Below, piece after piece: positions 53,727-61,556 of a stretch of 64,000 bases of DNA. Positions within the stretch are counted from its first letter, which is position 1. Every line of letters begins with the position of its first letter. The notes below the pieces were generated by a model. The model made no database searches, was not told the DNA's origin, and saw nothing but the letters and a program-made list of their open reading frames with translations. The position numbers were made by a program, and so were the translations under genes. The stretch is taken from contig CAJMLY010000003.1 in assembly GCA_905214425.1 (NCBI GenBank), positions 62,001-126,000 of the forward strand. Reading direction: 5' to 3'. This stretch comes from an uncultured bacterium (GTDB taxonomy: Bacteria > Actinomycetota > Coriobacteriia > Coriobacteriales > Coriobacteriaceae).

Positions 53727-54197
53727 TTACTGAGCGGTCGCGGTCGAGCTAGCGCCCGCGGCTGCATCCTGCGAAAAATCAAGTGTAACGCTCTCGCTGG
53801 GCTCCACCATGCCATAAGCGCCCGCAAGGTCGCGAATGCGCGTGTCGGCGCCATAGACCGAATGCATGACCTCCAGGTCGGAGCTCTCATCGGTCGCCTT
53901 CTCGAGCGTGTTGGTAAGCGCGGCGTTGCTGTTGAGCACCTGAGCCGTAACGCCGGCGAGCGCCACACGGGCGACACCGATCGTCATGAAGATGGCCGCA
54001 ATGATGCAAAACGTTTTAAGAACGCTCATGAAAACCGGGCTTACCGCCTGGTTTGCCTGACGGCCCGCGCCCGTGTAGACATCAAAGCGCGGCGTGCGCT
54101 GCTCGCGGGGAGCAGCGGGAGCCTGCGGTGCCTCACGATAGGCGGGCATGGCGTTCATATCATAGGCGAGTGCTGCGTTTGAGGTGTTGTAGCCCAT
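53727..54197 (-). CDS. FtsL-like single-pass membrane protein
   Basis: 156 residues at the usual ftsL position between rsmH and ftsI. It has a cytoplasmic N-terminus with Ala/Pro/Arg, one helix at about 55-80 (VLKTFCIIAAIFMTIGVARVAL), then a short segment resembling the coiled coil (VTAQVLNSNAALTNTLEKATDESSDLE, residues ~82-108), and an Ala/Ser tail. FtsL homologues diverge greatly, so the call rests mainly on gene position, size and topology. Confidence 0.6.
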   Translation of the reverse strand: MGYNTSNAALAYDMNAMPAYREAPQAPAAPREQRTPRFDVYTGAGRQANQAVSPVFMSVLKTFCIIAAIFMTIGVARVALAGVTAQVLNSNAALTNTLEKATDESSDLEVMHSVYGADTRIRDLAGAYGMVEPSESVTLDFSQDAAAGASSTATAQ

Positions 54198-54287
54198 GAT
54201 ATGCCGCCTCCCATCCCGAGTACGTTGGTAGTGTGTTTAAGCTTCGTTTGTGGTACGAGCGGGAGGTCCAATATCGCGCGGTCGCGT

Positions 54288-55253
54288 CTACAGACGCTGC
54301 GCCACGCGGATCTTGGCTGATCTCGCCCGAGGGTTGCGCGCAACCTCATCGGGTTGGGCAACCAGGGGTTTGCGGGTGATGACCTTGAGTATCGGCACGT
54401 TGCCGCACACGCACACCGGAATCTCCGGCGGACACGTGCACCCCTGGCTCATCTCCTTAAAGTGGTTCTTTACGATACGGTCCTCGAGCGAGTGATACGA
54501 GATGACGCAGATGCGTCCGCCCGGGTTGAGCCACCTTGTGGCGGCGTCAAGCCCTCGCTCGAGCACATCGAGTTCGTGATTGACCTCGATGCGAATGGCC
54601 TGGAAACTTTTCTTGGCTGGGTGTCCGCCATGCCGACGGGCGGCAGCGGGGATACCAGCCTTGATGATCTCGACAAACTGACCGGTGGTTTCGATCGGTT
54701 CATGCTCGCGGCGGCGCACGATCTCACGTGCGATCTGCGAGGCGAACTTCTCTTCGCCGTAGACGCGTAGAATCCGGGCGAGGTCGTGTTCGTTATAGGT
54801 GTTGATGACCTCAGCTGCGTTTAAGGTGTTGTTACCCGGATCCATCCGCATGTCCAATGGGGCGTCCTCGTTGTACGAAAAGCCCCTGCCAGGGATATCG
54901 AGTTGCGGCGACGAAACGCCCAAGTCGAACAGGAAGCCATCGACCCCGGGCACCTCGGCCGAGCACAGCAGCTCGTCCAAGTCGCCGAAGTTGCCCTTCA
55001 GCAGCTGGTGCGGTACGACGGGAACCTCGCGGTCCAGACGGGCGCCAGCGGCCTCGAGGGCCATGTCATCCTGATCGACGCCGAGCAAAAGGCCGGTCTC
55101 CCCCACCTGCGCGGCCATCTTTACCGAATGGCCGGCACCGCCAAGGGTGCAGTCGCAGACGACGGAGCCGCTCTTTAGCTGCAGCGACTCAAGCACTTCG
55201 CCGAGCATGACAGGTTCATGCCGATATTCTTGTGTCAAGATCCCACGCTCCAT
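54288..55253 (-). CDS. rsmH: 16S rRNA (cytosine-1402-N4) methyltransferase
   Basis: 321 residues. N-terminal YRHEPVMLGEVLE and the SAM-binding DCTLGGAGHS are diagnostic; DLGVSSPQLD and the C-terminal SYHSLEDRIVK follow. It methylates C1402 in the ribosomal decoding centre. It starts about 20 nt after mraZ. The C-terminal KPLVAQPDEVARNPRARSAKIRV is the usual end of the family. Confidence 0.96.
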   Translation of the reverse strand: MERGILTQEYRHEPVMLGEVLESLQLKSGSVVCDCTLGGAGHSVKMAAQVGETGLLLGVDQDDMALEAAGARLDREVPVVPHQLLKGNFGDLDELLCSAEVPGVDGFLFDLGVSSPQLDIPGRGFSYNEDAPLDMRMDPGNNTLNAAEVINTYNEHDLARILRVYGEEKFASQIAREIVRRREHEPIETTGQFVEIIKAGIPAAARRHGGHPAKKSFQAIRIEVNHELDVLERGLDAATRWLNPGGRICVISYHSLEDRIVKNHFKEMSQGCTCPPEIPVCVCGNVPILKVITRKPLVAQPDEVARNPRARSAKIRVAQRL

Positions 55254-55273
55254 CCGTTACTCGTGCCTTGCCC

Positions 55274-55708
55274 TTACGAGAAGAAGAGGTCCAGCAGGGC
55301 CTCGTCATCATCGTCCTCATCGGCCGCGGCGCGATCCCAAACCTCAAGGTGGTCGTAGTTGCCCACAACCGTGACCTCGCGGTCGAGGTTCGCCTGCTTG
55401 CGGAGAGACTCAGAAAGACCGATACGACCGGCGCTGTCCACATCCATCGACGTGGTGCGCTTGTTGATTGCCCTCATGAGCTTCTGGTCGTTGATGTCGC
55501 GCGGGTTAAAACCCTCGTGGCCCTCACGACCCGCGAAGAGTCCTTCGACCCACTTATCGAAGGCCTCGGCAGAGAACACGTACAGAGCATCGACATCCAG
55601 GGCTTTGAACACGCGAACGTGCTCTCCAAGCTCCTCGCGAAGGGGTGCAGGCAGGGACAGACGACCTTTTGCATCGAGATTGCGCTCGTATGCACCAGTC
55701 ATTCCCAT
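55274..55708 (-). CDS. mraZ: Transcriptional regulator MraZ
   Basis: 144 residues with two AbrB/SpoVT-type repeats (RNLDAKGRLSLPAPLRE and MDVDSAGRIGLSESLR) and an acidic Asp/Glu C-terminus. MraZ rings bind repeats before their own operon and tune dcw expression. The GTGG repeats upstream fit this. GGGGAGGGC precedes the ATG at 55708. Confidence 0.94.
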   Translation of the reverse strand: MGMTGAYERNLDAKGRLSLPAPLREELGEHVRVFKALDVDALYVFSAEAFDKWVEGLFAGREGHEGFNPRDINDQKLMRAINKRTTSMDVDSAGRIGLSESLRKQANLDREVTVVGNYDHLEVWDRAAADEDDDDEALLDLFFS

Positions 55709-55776
55709 GTGCGCCCTCCCCTCGGTTACTCAGATGGCACGTACGCGGGGAACCACCCCGCCTGTCGACGTCATCA

Positions 55777-55850
55777 ATAATATGGGGAACCGCCCCATTT
55801 TTCAACACCTTTCCCCACCCCTTCCCCCACCCCTCCCCACCATTCCACCC
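55777..55850 (-). promoter_or_regulatory. mraZ/dcw promoter with MraZ-type repeats
   Basis: Minus-strand -35 TTGAAA (55805-55800), exactly 17-nt spacer, -10 TATTAT (55782-55777). Just upstream, GTGG or GTG occurs five times at 8-12-nt spacing (starting 55848, 55840, 55830, 55818, 55808), the repeat style bound by MraZ. Confidence 0.7.
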
Positions 55851-55852
55851 CC

Positions 55853-55976
55853 AATATGTTGTAAAACACCCCCGAGCATATGTTCGAAAACACAATATGT
55901 TGTGTTTGCAGCAAAGGCGGGATGCCACCTGTAGAACCACGTCCGTGAACCTCAACCTTCAAGTTGACCTTGAGGT
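55853..55976. promoter_or_regulatory. Further upstream repeats: ATATGTT copies and a 28-bp dyad
   Basis: AATATGTTGT at 55853 and 55894 and a related ATATGTT at 55878. A dyad ACCTCAA-N14-TTGAGGT spans 55949-55976. Both lie in the 462-nt mraZ-xerD gap, otherwise empty apart from the terminator at 56074. Confidence 0.5.
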
Positions 55977-56073
55977 GATTTTTACGTCCCTTTACACGCC
56001 GTTCACATCGCCCCCAAACTCCCCCACCCACGGCACACACGGCCCACCACCGCGTCGATGTCTGGCGAAAAAT

Positions 56074-56142
56074 GGGACGGGCCCCAGATTGCCCATGCGC
56101 GCAAAAGTGCGTCTCGGCAATCTGGGGCCCGTCCCCTTTAAT
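56074..56142. terminator. Bidirectional terminator after xerD-type gene
   Basis: 20-bp perfect stem (56074-56093 with 56116-56135). Minus strand is followed at once by ATTTTTC, plus strand by CTTTAATTTTT. Confidence 0.88.
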
Positions 56143-56170
56143 TTTTATAAATATGCAGGTCAGCGAGGTG

Positions 56171-57112
56171 CTAGCGATGTGCCAGCGGATGCGCCGCCAG
56201 ATAGACCTCGGTCAGTTGCGTGCGGTCGACATGCGTGTAGACCTGCGTGGTCGAAATATCGGCATGGCCCAAAATCTCCTGTAGCACACGCAGGTCGGCA
56301 CCGCCCGCGAGCATATGGGTGGCAAAGGAGTGGCGCAAGGTATGGGGATGGAGCCCCACCAGCCCCACCTGGCGCCCATACCGCTCGCATATCGCATGCA
56401 CGGCCTGACGCGACAGGCGACGTCCGTTCTTATTTAAAAAGACCGCCGAGGTCTCCGTCCCGTGAGCATGGGCGGCCAGGAGAGTGCGCCCGTCACCTAG
56501 ATAGTGTGTCAGGGCACGCGCCGCGCTTCCCACCAACGGGGCCAGACGCTCCTTGGAGCCCTTACCGCGCACCAGGATAAACCCGTCATCGATATGGATA
56601 TCGCCCACATCGAGCCCAACCAGCTCACTCACGCGCAAGCCGCAACCGTAAAGCACTTCCAAGATGGCGTGATCGCGCAGTCCCATCTCGCCCTCGGGAA
56701 AGTCTTGATCCAGCAGTGCCGAGACGTCCTCCACCGAAAGGTATTCCGGCAGGCGATCTGCCTTTTTGGGCAGGCGCAACGCCGCCGTCGGGTTTTGGGC
56801 CACGGCCCCATCGCGCACCAAAAAGGCATGCAGGCCCTTCACGGCAGCAAGCGCGCGCTCCACCGAGGCGTCGGAATAGCCTCCGTCGCGGCGATCGGCA
56901 ACAAAGTCCTCCACGACCTGACGGGTCACCTCTTCAAAAGACACAATGCCCGCCCGCCCCAGATAGGCGCAGTACGTCGTCAGGTCACGACGGTAGGCAG
57001 CAATCGTATTGCGCGCCAAACCCCGCTCGACCGCAAGGTAATCGAGATACTCCCCCGCCACCACAGCGAGCGACGAGGGAGTAGCTTCGGTATGTTCTTG
57101 GTTCTCCGGCAC
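56171..57112 (-). CDS. Tyrosine site-specific recombinase, XerD/XerC type
   Basis: 313 residues from GTG 57112. The N-terminal SAM-like domain (about 12-100) is followed by the catalytic domain with Arg160 (GLRVSEL), Lys184, His257-x-x-Arg260 (HTLRHS), His283 and Tyr292 (VYTH). It probably resolves chromosome dimers at dif. The GTG lies 2 nt after the pyrG stop with no separate ribosome site, so translation is probably coupled. Whether it is XerC or XerD cannot be fixed; the sequence looks closer to XerD. Confidence 0.9.
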   Translation of the reverse strand: MPENQEHTEATPSSLAVVAGEYLDYLAVERGLARNTIAAYRRDLTTYCAYLGRAGIVSFEEVTRQVVEDFVADRRDGGYSDASVERALAAVKGLHAFLVRDGAVAQNPTAALRLPKKADRLPEYLSVEDVSALLDQDFPEGEMGLRDHAILEVLYGCGLRVSELVGLDVGDIHIDDGFILVRGKGSKERLAPLVGSAARALTHYLGDGRTLLAAHAHGTETSAVFLNKNGRRLSRQAVHAICERYGRQVGLVGLHPHTLRHSFATHMLAGGADLRVLQEILGHADISTTQVYTHVDRTQLTEVYLAAHPLAHR

Positions 57113-57114
57113 CC

Positions 57115-58776
57115 TTAGTCCGTAGCGAGGTTCTTGGGCGTCACCTGCAGACGGTCGACACCCTCGTGCTGGCCGATCGAGGCGCGCACGAACTCGCGGA
57201 ACAGCGGCTGCGGGTTGGTCGGACGGCTCTTGAACTCGGGATGAGCCTGGGTGGCCACATACCACGGATGTACGTCGCGCGGCAGCTCGACCATCTCGAC
57301 CAGACGCTCGTCGGGCGAAAGACCCGAGATAACCAGACCGGCGTCCTCGAGCTGGTCACGGAAAGCGTTGTTGAACTCAAAGCGGTGACGGTGACGCTCG
57401 TAGACGAGTTCCTCGCCATATGCCTCGCGAGCAAGGGTATCGGCGGCGAGCTTGCACGGATAGGCGCCCAGGCGCATGGTGCCGCCCTTCTCGGTCACGT
57501 CCTCCTGCGAGCTCATCAGATCGATGACGCTATACGGACCGTCCGGATCAAACTCGGAGGAGCTGGCACCGGCAAGGCCAACGACATTGCGGGCGAACTC
57601 GCACACGGCGACCTGCATACCCAGGCAAATGCCCAGATACGGTATCTTGTGCTCGCGGGCGAACTCGGCCGCGAGAATCTTGCCCTCCAGGGCGCGCTTG
57701 CCAAAGCCGCCAGGGACCAAGATGCCCGAGGCGTCACCCAGGACCTCGGAGACGTTCTGCTCATCGAGACTCTCGCCGTCGACCAGTTGGACGTCCACAT
57801 GGCGATCGTAGAAGACGCCCGCATGGTGCAGGGCCTCGATAACCGACAGGTACGCATCGGGCAGCTGCGTGTACTTGCCCACGACGGCGATCTTCACCTT
57901 GTCGGCGTGATGGTTGGCGTGATTCTGCTTGCGCAGGAACTCGTTCCACTCGCTCATGTCGCGCTCACGCGGGTCCAGACCCAGGCGCTCGCAAATGCGC
58001 AGGTCAAAGTCCTGCTCGGCGAGCAGCTGCGGAACATCGTAGATGCTCGCGCAGTCCTCGTTGGTAAAGACACAGTCGGTGTCGACGTCGCAGAAGCTTG
58101 CGATCTTGCCGCGGATGGCATCGTCGATATGGTGGTCGGAGCGCAGAACGATAATATCGGGCTGGATACCAAAGCTGCGGAGCTCCTTGACGGAGTGCTG
58201 TGTCGGCTTGGTCTTGACTTCGTGGGCGGCGGCGATATAGGGAACGAGCGACACGTGGATGTAGCAGACGTTCTCGGGGCCGGCCTCCTTGCGATACTGG
58301 CGAATGGCCTCGACAAACGGCTGCGACTCGATGTCGCCGATGGTGCCGCCCAACTCAGTGATGACCACGTCGGAGCCGGTCTGCTCCTCAATACGACGGA
58401 ACTTATCCTTAATGGCATTCGTGACGTGCGGAATCACCTGCACGGTGCCGCCCAAAAAGTCACCGCGACGTTCACGGGCGATCAGGCTCTTATAGATGGC
58501 ACCAGTCGTAAAGTTGGAATCGCGGGTCAGGTTCTCGTCAATAAAGCGCTCGTAATGGCCCAGGTCTAGATCGGACTCGTAGCCGTCCTCGGTCACAAAG
58601 ACCTCGCCATGCTGGAACGGGCTCATGGTGCCGGGGTCAACGTTCAGATACGGGTCGGCCTTTTGCATCGTTACCTTGTAGCCGCGCGACTTGAGTAGAC
58701 GGCCCAGCGAGGCCGCGGTAATACCCTTACCCAGAGACGAAACCACGCCGCCGGTCACGAACACATGCTTGGTCAT
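57115..58776 (-). CDS. pyrG: CTP synthase
   Basis: 553 residues. The amidoligase domain starts KHVFVTGGVVSSLGKG with the ATP loop; the glutaminase domain has the nucleophile cysteine in GICLGMQV and GTMRLGAYP. It makes CTP from UTP using glutamine. A good promoter sits upstream. The xerD-type gene follows 2 nt after the stop. Confidence 0.97.
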   Translation of the reverse strand: MTKHVFVTGGVVSSLGKGITAASLGRLLKSRGYKVTMQKADPYLNVDPGTMSPFQHGEVFVTEDGYESDLDLGHYERFIDENLTRDSNFTTGAIYKSLIARERRGDFLGGTVQVIPHVTNAIKDKFRRIEEQTGSDVVITELGGTIGDIESQPFVEAIRQYRKEAGPENVCYIHVSLVPYIAAAHEVKTKPTQHSVKELRSFGIQPDIIVLRSDHHIDDAIRGKIASFCDVDTDCVFTNEDCASIYDVPQLLAEQDFDLRICERLGLDPRERDMSEWNEFLRKQNHANHHADKVKIAVVGKYTQLPDAYLSVIEALHHAGVFYDRHVDVQLVDGESLDEQNVSEVLGDASGILVPGGFGKRALEGKILAAEFAREHKIPYLGICLGMQVAVCEFARNVVGLAGASSSEFDPDGPYSVIDLMSSQEDVTEKGGTMRLGAYPCKLAADTLAREAYGEELVYERHRHRFEFNNAFRDQLEDAGLVISGLSPDERLVEMVELPRDVHPWYVATQAHPEFKSRPTNPQPLFREFVRASIGQHEGVDRLQVTPKNLATD

Positions 58777-58834
58777 ATTGAGTTACCTGCGCTTCCCGTA
58801 GAAGTTGTCCATACACATCTTACGGGTCTTCATT

Positions 58835-58863
58835 GTAATACTCGCGACGCGCGCCGCACGCAA
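58835..58863 (-). promoter_or_regulatory. pyrG promoter
   Basis: Minus-strand -35 TTGCGT (58863-58858), 17-nt spacer, -10 TATTAC (58840-58835). Confidence 0.55.
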
Positions 58864-58896
58864 TTTTTCTTACGCGCAATAGCATTTCTCCATCTC

Positions 58897-58930
58897 GAAA
58901 CAAAACGCCGTCCGGTTGCCCAGGCGGCGT
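58897..58930 (-). terminator. Terminator of the winged-helix gene
   Basis: ACGCCG/CGGCGT stem (58905-58910 with 58925-58930) followed on the minus strand by TTTTGTTT. Confidence 0.7.
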
Positions 58931-58954
58931 CGCTTCGACTATGAATGCGCGCCG

Positions 58955-59293
58955 TTATCGATCGGCGACTTCGTCCTTGATCAAGTCCTGCACGAGCATA
59001 CCGGCACGGACGCCCTCTAGATACCACTCGCCACGCTCCGTGAGACAAATACCATTTGCGAGCTGGCCGCCGTCTTCGCTGTAGCGCGAGACGACCTCGA
59101 TGATGTCTTCGGATTCCAAGCGATCGATTGCGGCGCGGGCACGATACGGAGACACCCCCACACGCTCGGCAAGCGTCTTGCGCGAAAAGCCATAAAATCC
59201 GCCGTTGTCTTCGGACAGCTGTGCGATCTCCATCAGCACCTGCACCTCGACACGCTTCATATCGTTGACACTCGCACGACCCTTGCCAGCCAT
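58955..59293 (-). CDS. Winged-helix DNA-binding protein
   Basis: 112 residues. Helix-turn-helix is seen in SRKTLAERVGVSPYRARAAIDRLES (about 47-70), followed by a wing with SRYSEDGGQLANGICLTERGEWYLEG, resembling MarR/PadR-like fused wings. It is probably a transcriptional regulator; target unknown. The start at 59293 has GAGGAGG. It is monocistronic, between pyrG and the DUF1846 gene. Confidence 0.7.
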   Translation of the reverse strand: MAGKGRASVNDMKRVEVQVLMEIAQLSEDNGGFYGFSRKTLAERVGVSPYRARAAIDRLESEDIIEVVSRYSEDGGQLANGICLTERGEWYLEGVRAGMLVQDLIKDEVADR

Positions 59294-59484
59294 GGCAGCC
59301 TCCTCAAACCGAGCACGGCCATCACCTGCACCGTGCGCGACCGGCACACCCCATGATGGCCGGCAACATCCATCATGCGGCATCCCCGCAAAAGGATGAA
59401 ACAATTAGGGTTATTGTATACCGCCCAAATCGCTTATAGGCAGGTAAACGGGCTATTTTTAGGTTAAACGGTAGCTTTGTTGAT

Positions 59485-59523
59485 AAAAGGGGCACACCGA
59501 ATGCATACCCGATGCGCCCCTTT
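59485..59523 (-). terminator. Terminator of the DUF1846 gene
   Basis: 8-bp outer stem AAAGGGGC/GCCCCTTT with an inner imperfect pair; minus-strand TTTTATC follows. Confidence 0.75.
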
Positions 59524-59542
59524 CAGACCAATTTATCCAGAC

Positions 59543-61024
59543 TTAGCGGTGGAAGAAACCACGGCGCTCGAACTTGGGCTCGCAGCACACGTTGATGCCC
59601 AGCTTGCGCAACACCGTCTCGTCCGTCGGCGAGATGATCACGCTAAAGAAGGCATCGCAGCCGCGCAGCTGTTCCAGGCCCGAAAGGACGCGGGCCGCCG
59701 TCTCGCTCGTTGCCGAGGTAATCGAGAGCGCCATAAGCGTCTCGTCGGTGTGCAGGCGCGGATTCTTGCTACCCAGGAAATGTGTCTTGAGCTTGCTGAT
59801 AGGCTCGATCGCCTCATCGCTAATGACCTCGAGCTCGAGGTCAACGCCCGAGACATGCTTAAGTGCATTCATGATGAGCGAGCTCGCGGCGCCCAGGCGC
59901 GTGGAGGTCTTACCGGTCACCACGGAGCCGTCGGGCATGACCATGGCGCCTACGGGGCCACCCGTCAGCTGCTCCCTGGTAAGGGCGGCAGAGCGTGCCG
60001 GCGAGTAATTCTTGTCGATACCGGCCTTCTTCATAATGATCTTGAGACGGTCGACCTGTTCATCGCCCACGCCGGTACGGCGCACATTTTCGACCGCGGT
60101 AAAGTAGCGGCGGACAATCTCCATCTTGGAAGCGTCGCGGCAGGCATCGTCATCGGTGATGGCAAAGCCGACCATATTGACGCCCATGTCCGTGGGGCTC
60201 TGGTAGGGGCTCTTGCCCAGGATCTTTTCCATCAGGGCACGAACAACTGGGAACGCCTCAACATCACGGTTGTAGTTGACCGTGGTCTTGTTGTAGGCCT
60301 CAAGGTGGAAGGAATCGATGATGTTGGCGTCGTCGAGATCTGCCGTGGCCGCCTCGTAGGCGATGTTGACCGGATGCGTGAGGGGCAGATTCCAGACCGG
60401 GAAAGTCTCGAACTTGGCATAGCCGGCGGCGGTGCCGTGCTTGTGCTCGTGATAGAGCTGAGACAGGCAGGTGGCGAGCTTGCCCGAGCCAGGGCCGGGC
60501 GCCGTCACGACGACGAGCGGACGGGTGGTCTCGACAAACTCGTTCTTGCCGTAGCCGTCGTCGGACACGATCAGGTCGACGTCGTGCGGATAGCCCTCGA
60601 TGGGATAGTGCAGCTTGGCGGGAATGCCGAGCGCGTTTAGGCGATTACGGAAGACGTCGGCGGCGGGCTGGCCGGCGTACTGGGTGATGACCACGGCCGC
60701 GACAGCAAAACCATTGCCGCGGAACAGGTCGACCAGGCGCAAAACGTCCTCGTCATAGGTAATGCCCAGGTCACCGCGAGCCTTGTTCTTCTCGATGTGG
60801 TTCGCGTTGATCGCGATGATGACCTCAACGTCATCGGCGATGCTCTTGAGCATGCGGAACTTGCTGTCCGGTTCAAAACCCGGCAGCACGCGACTCGCGT
60901 GATAGTCGTCAAACAGCTTGCCGCCAAACTCCAAATACAGCTTACCGCCAAACTGCGAGATGCGCTCCTTAATATGAGCGGCCTGCAGCTCGATATACTT
61001 CGCGTTGTCGAAACCCTGGCGCAT
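59543..61024 (-). CDS. DUF1846 domain protein
   Basis: 493 residues, matching DUF1846 in length and content: MRQGFDNAKYIELQAAHI at the start, LYLEFGGKLFDDYHASRVLPGF, then VVTAPGPGSGKLATCLSQLYHE with a P-loop-like GPGSGK motif. The family is common in Firmicutes and anaerobes; its reaction is unknown. The P-loop suggests nucleotide binding. The start at 61024 has GGGAG upstream. It stands alone with a terminator; upstream lies a family-A hairpin. Confidence 0.85.
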   Translation of the reverse strand: MRQGFDNAKYIELQAAHIKERISQFGGKLYLEFGGKLFDDYHASRVLPGFEPDSKFRMLKSIADDVEVIIAINANHIEKNKARGDLGITYDEDVLRLVDLFRGNGFAVAAVVITQYAGQPAADVFRNRLNALGIPAKLHYPIEGYPHDVDLIVSDDGYGKNEFVETTRPLVVVTAPGPGSGKLATCLSQLYHEHKHGTAAGYAKFETFPVWNLPLTHPVNIAYEAATADLDDANIIDSFHLEAYNKTTVNYNRDVEAFPVVRALMEKILGKSPYQSPTDMGVNMVGFAITDDDACRDASKMEIVRRYFTAVENVRRTGVGDEQVDRLKIIMKKAGIDKNYSPARSAALTREQLTGGPVGAMVMPDGSVVTGKTSTRLGAASSLIMNALKHVSGVDLELEVISDEAIEPISKLKTHFLGSKNPRLHTDETLMALSITSATSETAARVLSGLEQLRGCDAFFSVIISPTDETVLRKLGINVCCEPKFERRGFFHR

Positions 61025-61131
61025 GTATGGCTCCCGTCCCGTTTCCAATTAATGTTCTAGGCGATTATAACGGAGCAGACCCTCCCCAACGCCCAAGCAA
61101 TCAACTGGCACCAACCAAACACGCCATCGAT

Positions 61132-61207
61132 AAGTTGCGGTGAAATAGTTCCCGTTTAACCCCTCAAGACGGCCAAACGGGAACTATTCCACCGCGACTT
61201 CCCCTTT
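61132..61207. repeat. Family A hairpin copy 3
   Basis: 26-nt arms (61132-61157 with 61175-61200, two G-U pairs) with the same outer AGTTGCGGTGAAATA sequence, then CCCCTTTTTGG, as at 21676. It lies just upstream of the DUF1846 gene; on the plus strand it would act as a terminator. Confidence 0.8.
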
Positions 61208-61281
61208 TTGGTTCAAACAAACCTGGCCTTTGTATCAATAATGGCAGCGCCGCAGGTTGAGCATAAGTCAGCGAGCGACGT

Positions 61282-61367
61282 CCAGGACGTACAAGTTGGC
61301 ATGAAAAAGGCAAGGCATAGACCTTTTGGTCATGCCTTGCCTTTTGAATGACAAATTGTCGTCCTGG
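61282..61367. repeat. Long imperfect hairpin
   Basis: CCAGGACG (61282-61289) pairs with CGTCCTGG (61360-61367); inside, AAAAGGCAAGGCAT (61305-61318) pairs perfectly with 61332-61345, capped by GACC-TTTT-GGTC. The 532-nt gap 61025-61556 is noncoding throughout. Confidence 0.75.
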
Positions 61368-61387
61368 GCGGCGCGCAGCGTCGAGTG

Positions 61388-61524
61388 GTTCCGGCGTTTG
61401 GTAAAACGCCGGAACACAAGAGCGCCCCCTCCCGCGCACGGAACGGGAGGGGGCTAAAGGTAGGAGTCTACCGGTGGGTTGACCCCACCGGACAGACGAT
61501 GACCAGGTGATCCTTTACAGGATC
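61388..61524. repeat. Cluster of four consecutive hairpins downstream of yfcC-type gene
   Basis: Perfect stems: GTTCCGGCGTTT (61388/61404), GCCCCCTCCCG (61424/61444), CCGGTGGG (61471/61484) and GATCC (61509/61520). They lie in the 3' flank of the transporter gene; some may terminate its transcript although T-runs are poor. Confidence 0.65.
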
Positions 61525-61556
61525 GTCAAGGTTTCCGTGGGGTACCCGTTGGGTAC

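Noticed and set aside
57113..57265. N-terminal extension of the xerD-type recombinase into pyrG
   Set aside because: The added residues are the pyrG 3' end read in another frame and do not match recombinases; GTG 57112 just after the pyrG stop is the sensible start.
61164..61439. 91-codon minus-strand ORF in the hairpin cluster
   Set aside because: It is made of hairpin arms read through and has no ribosome site or similarity.
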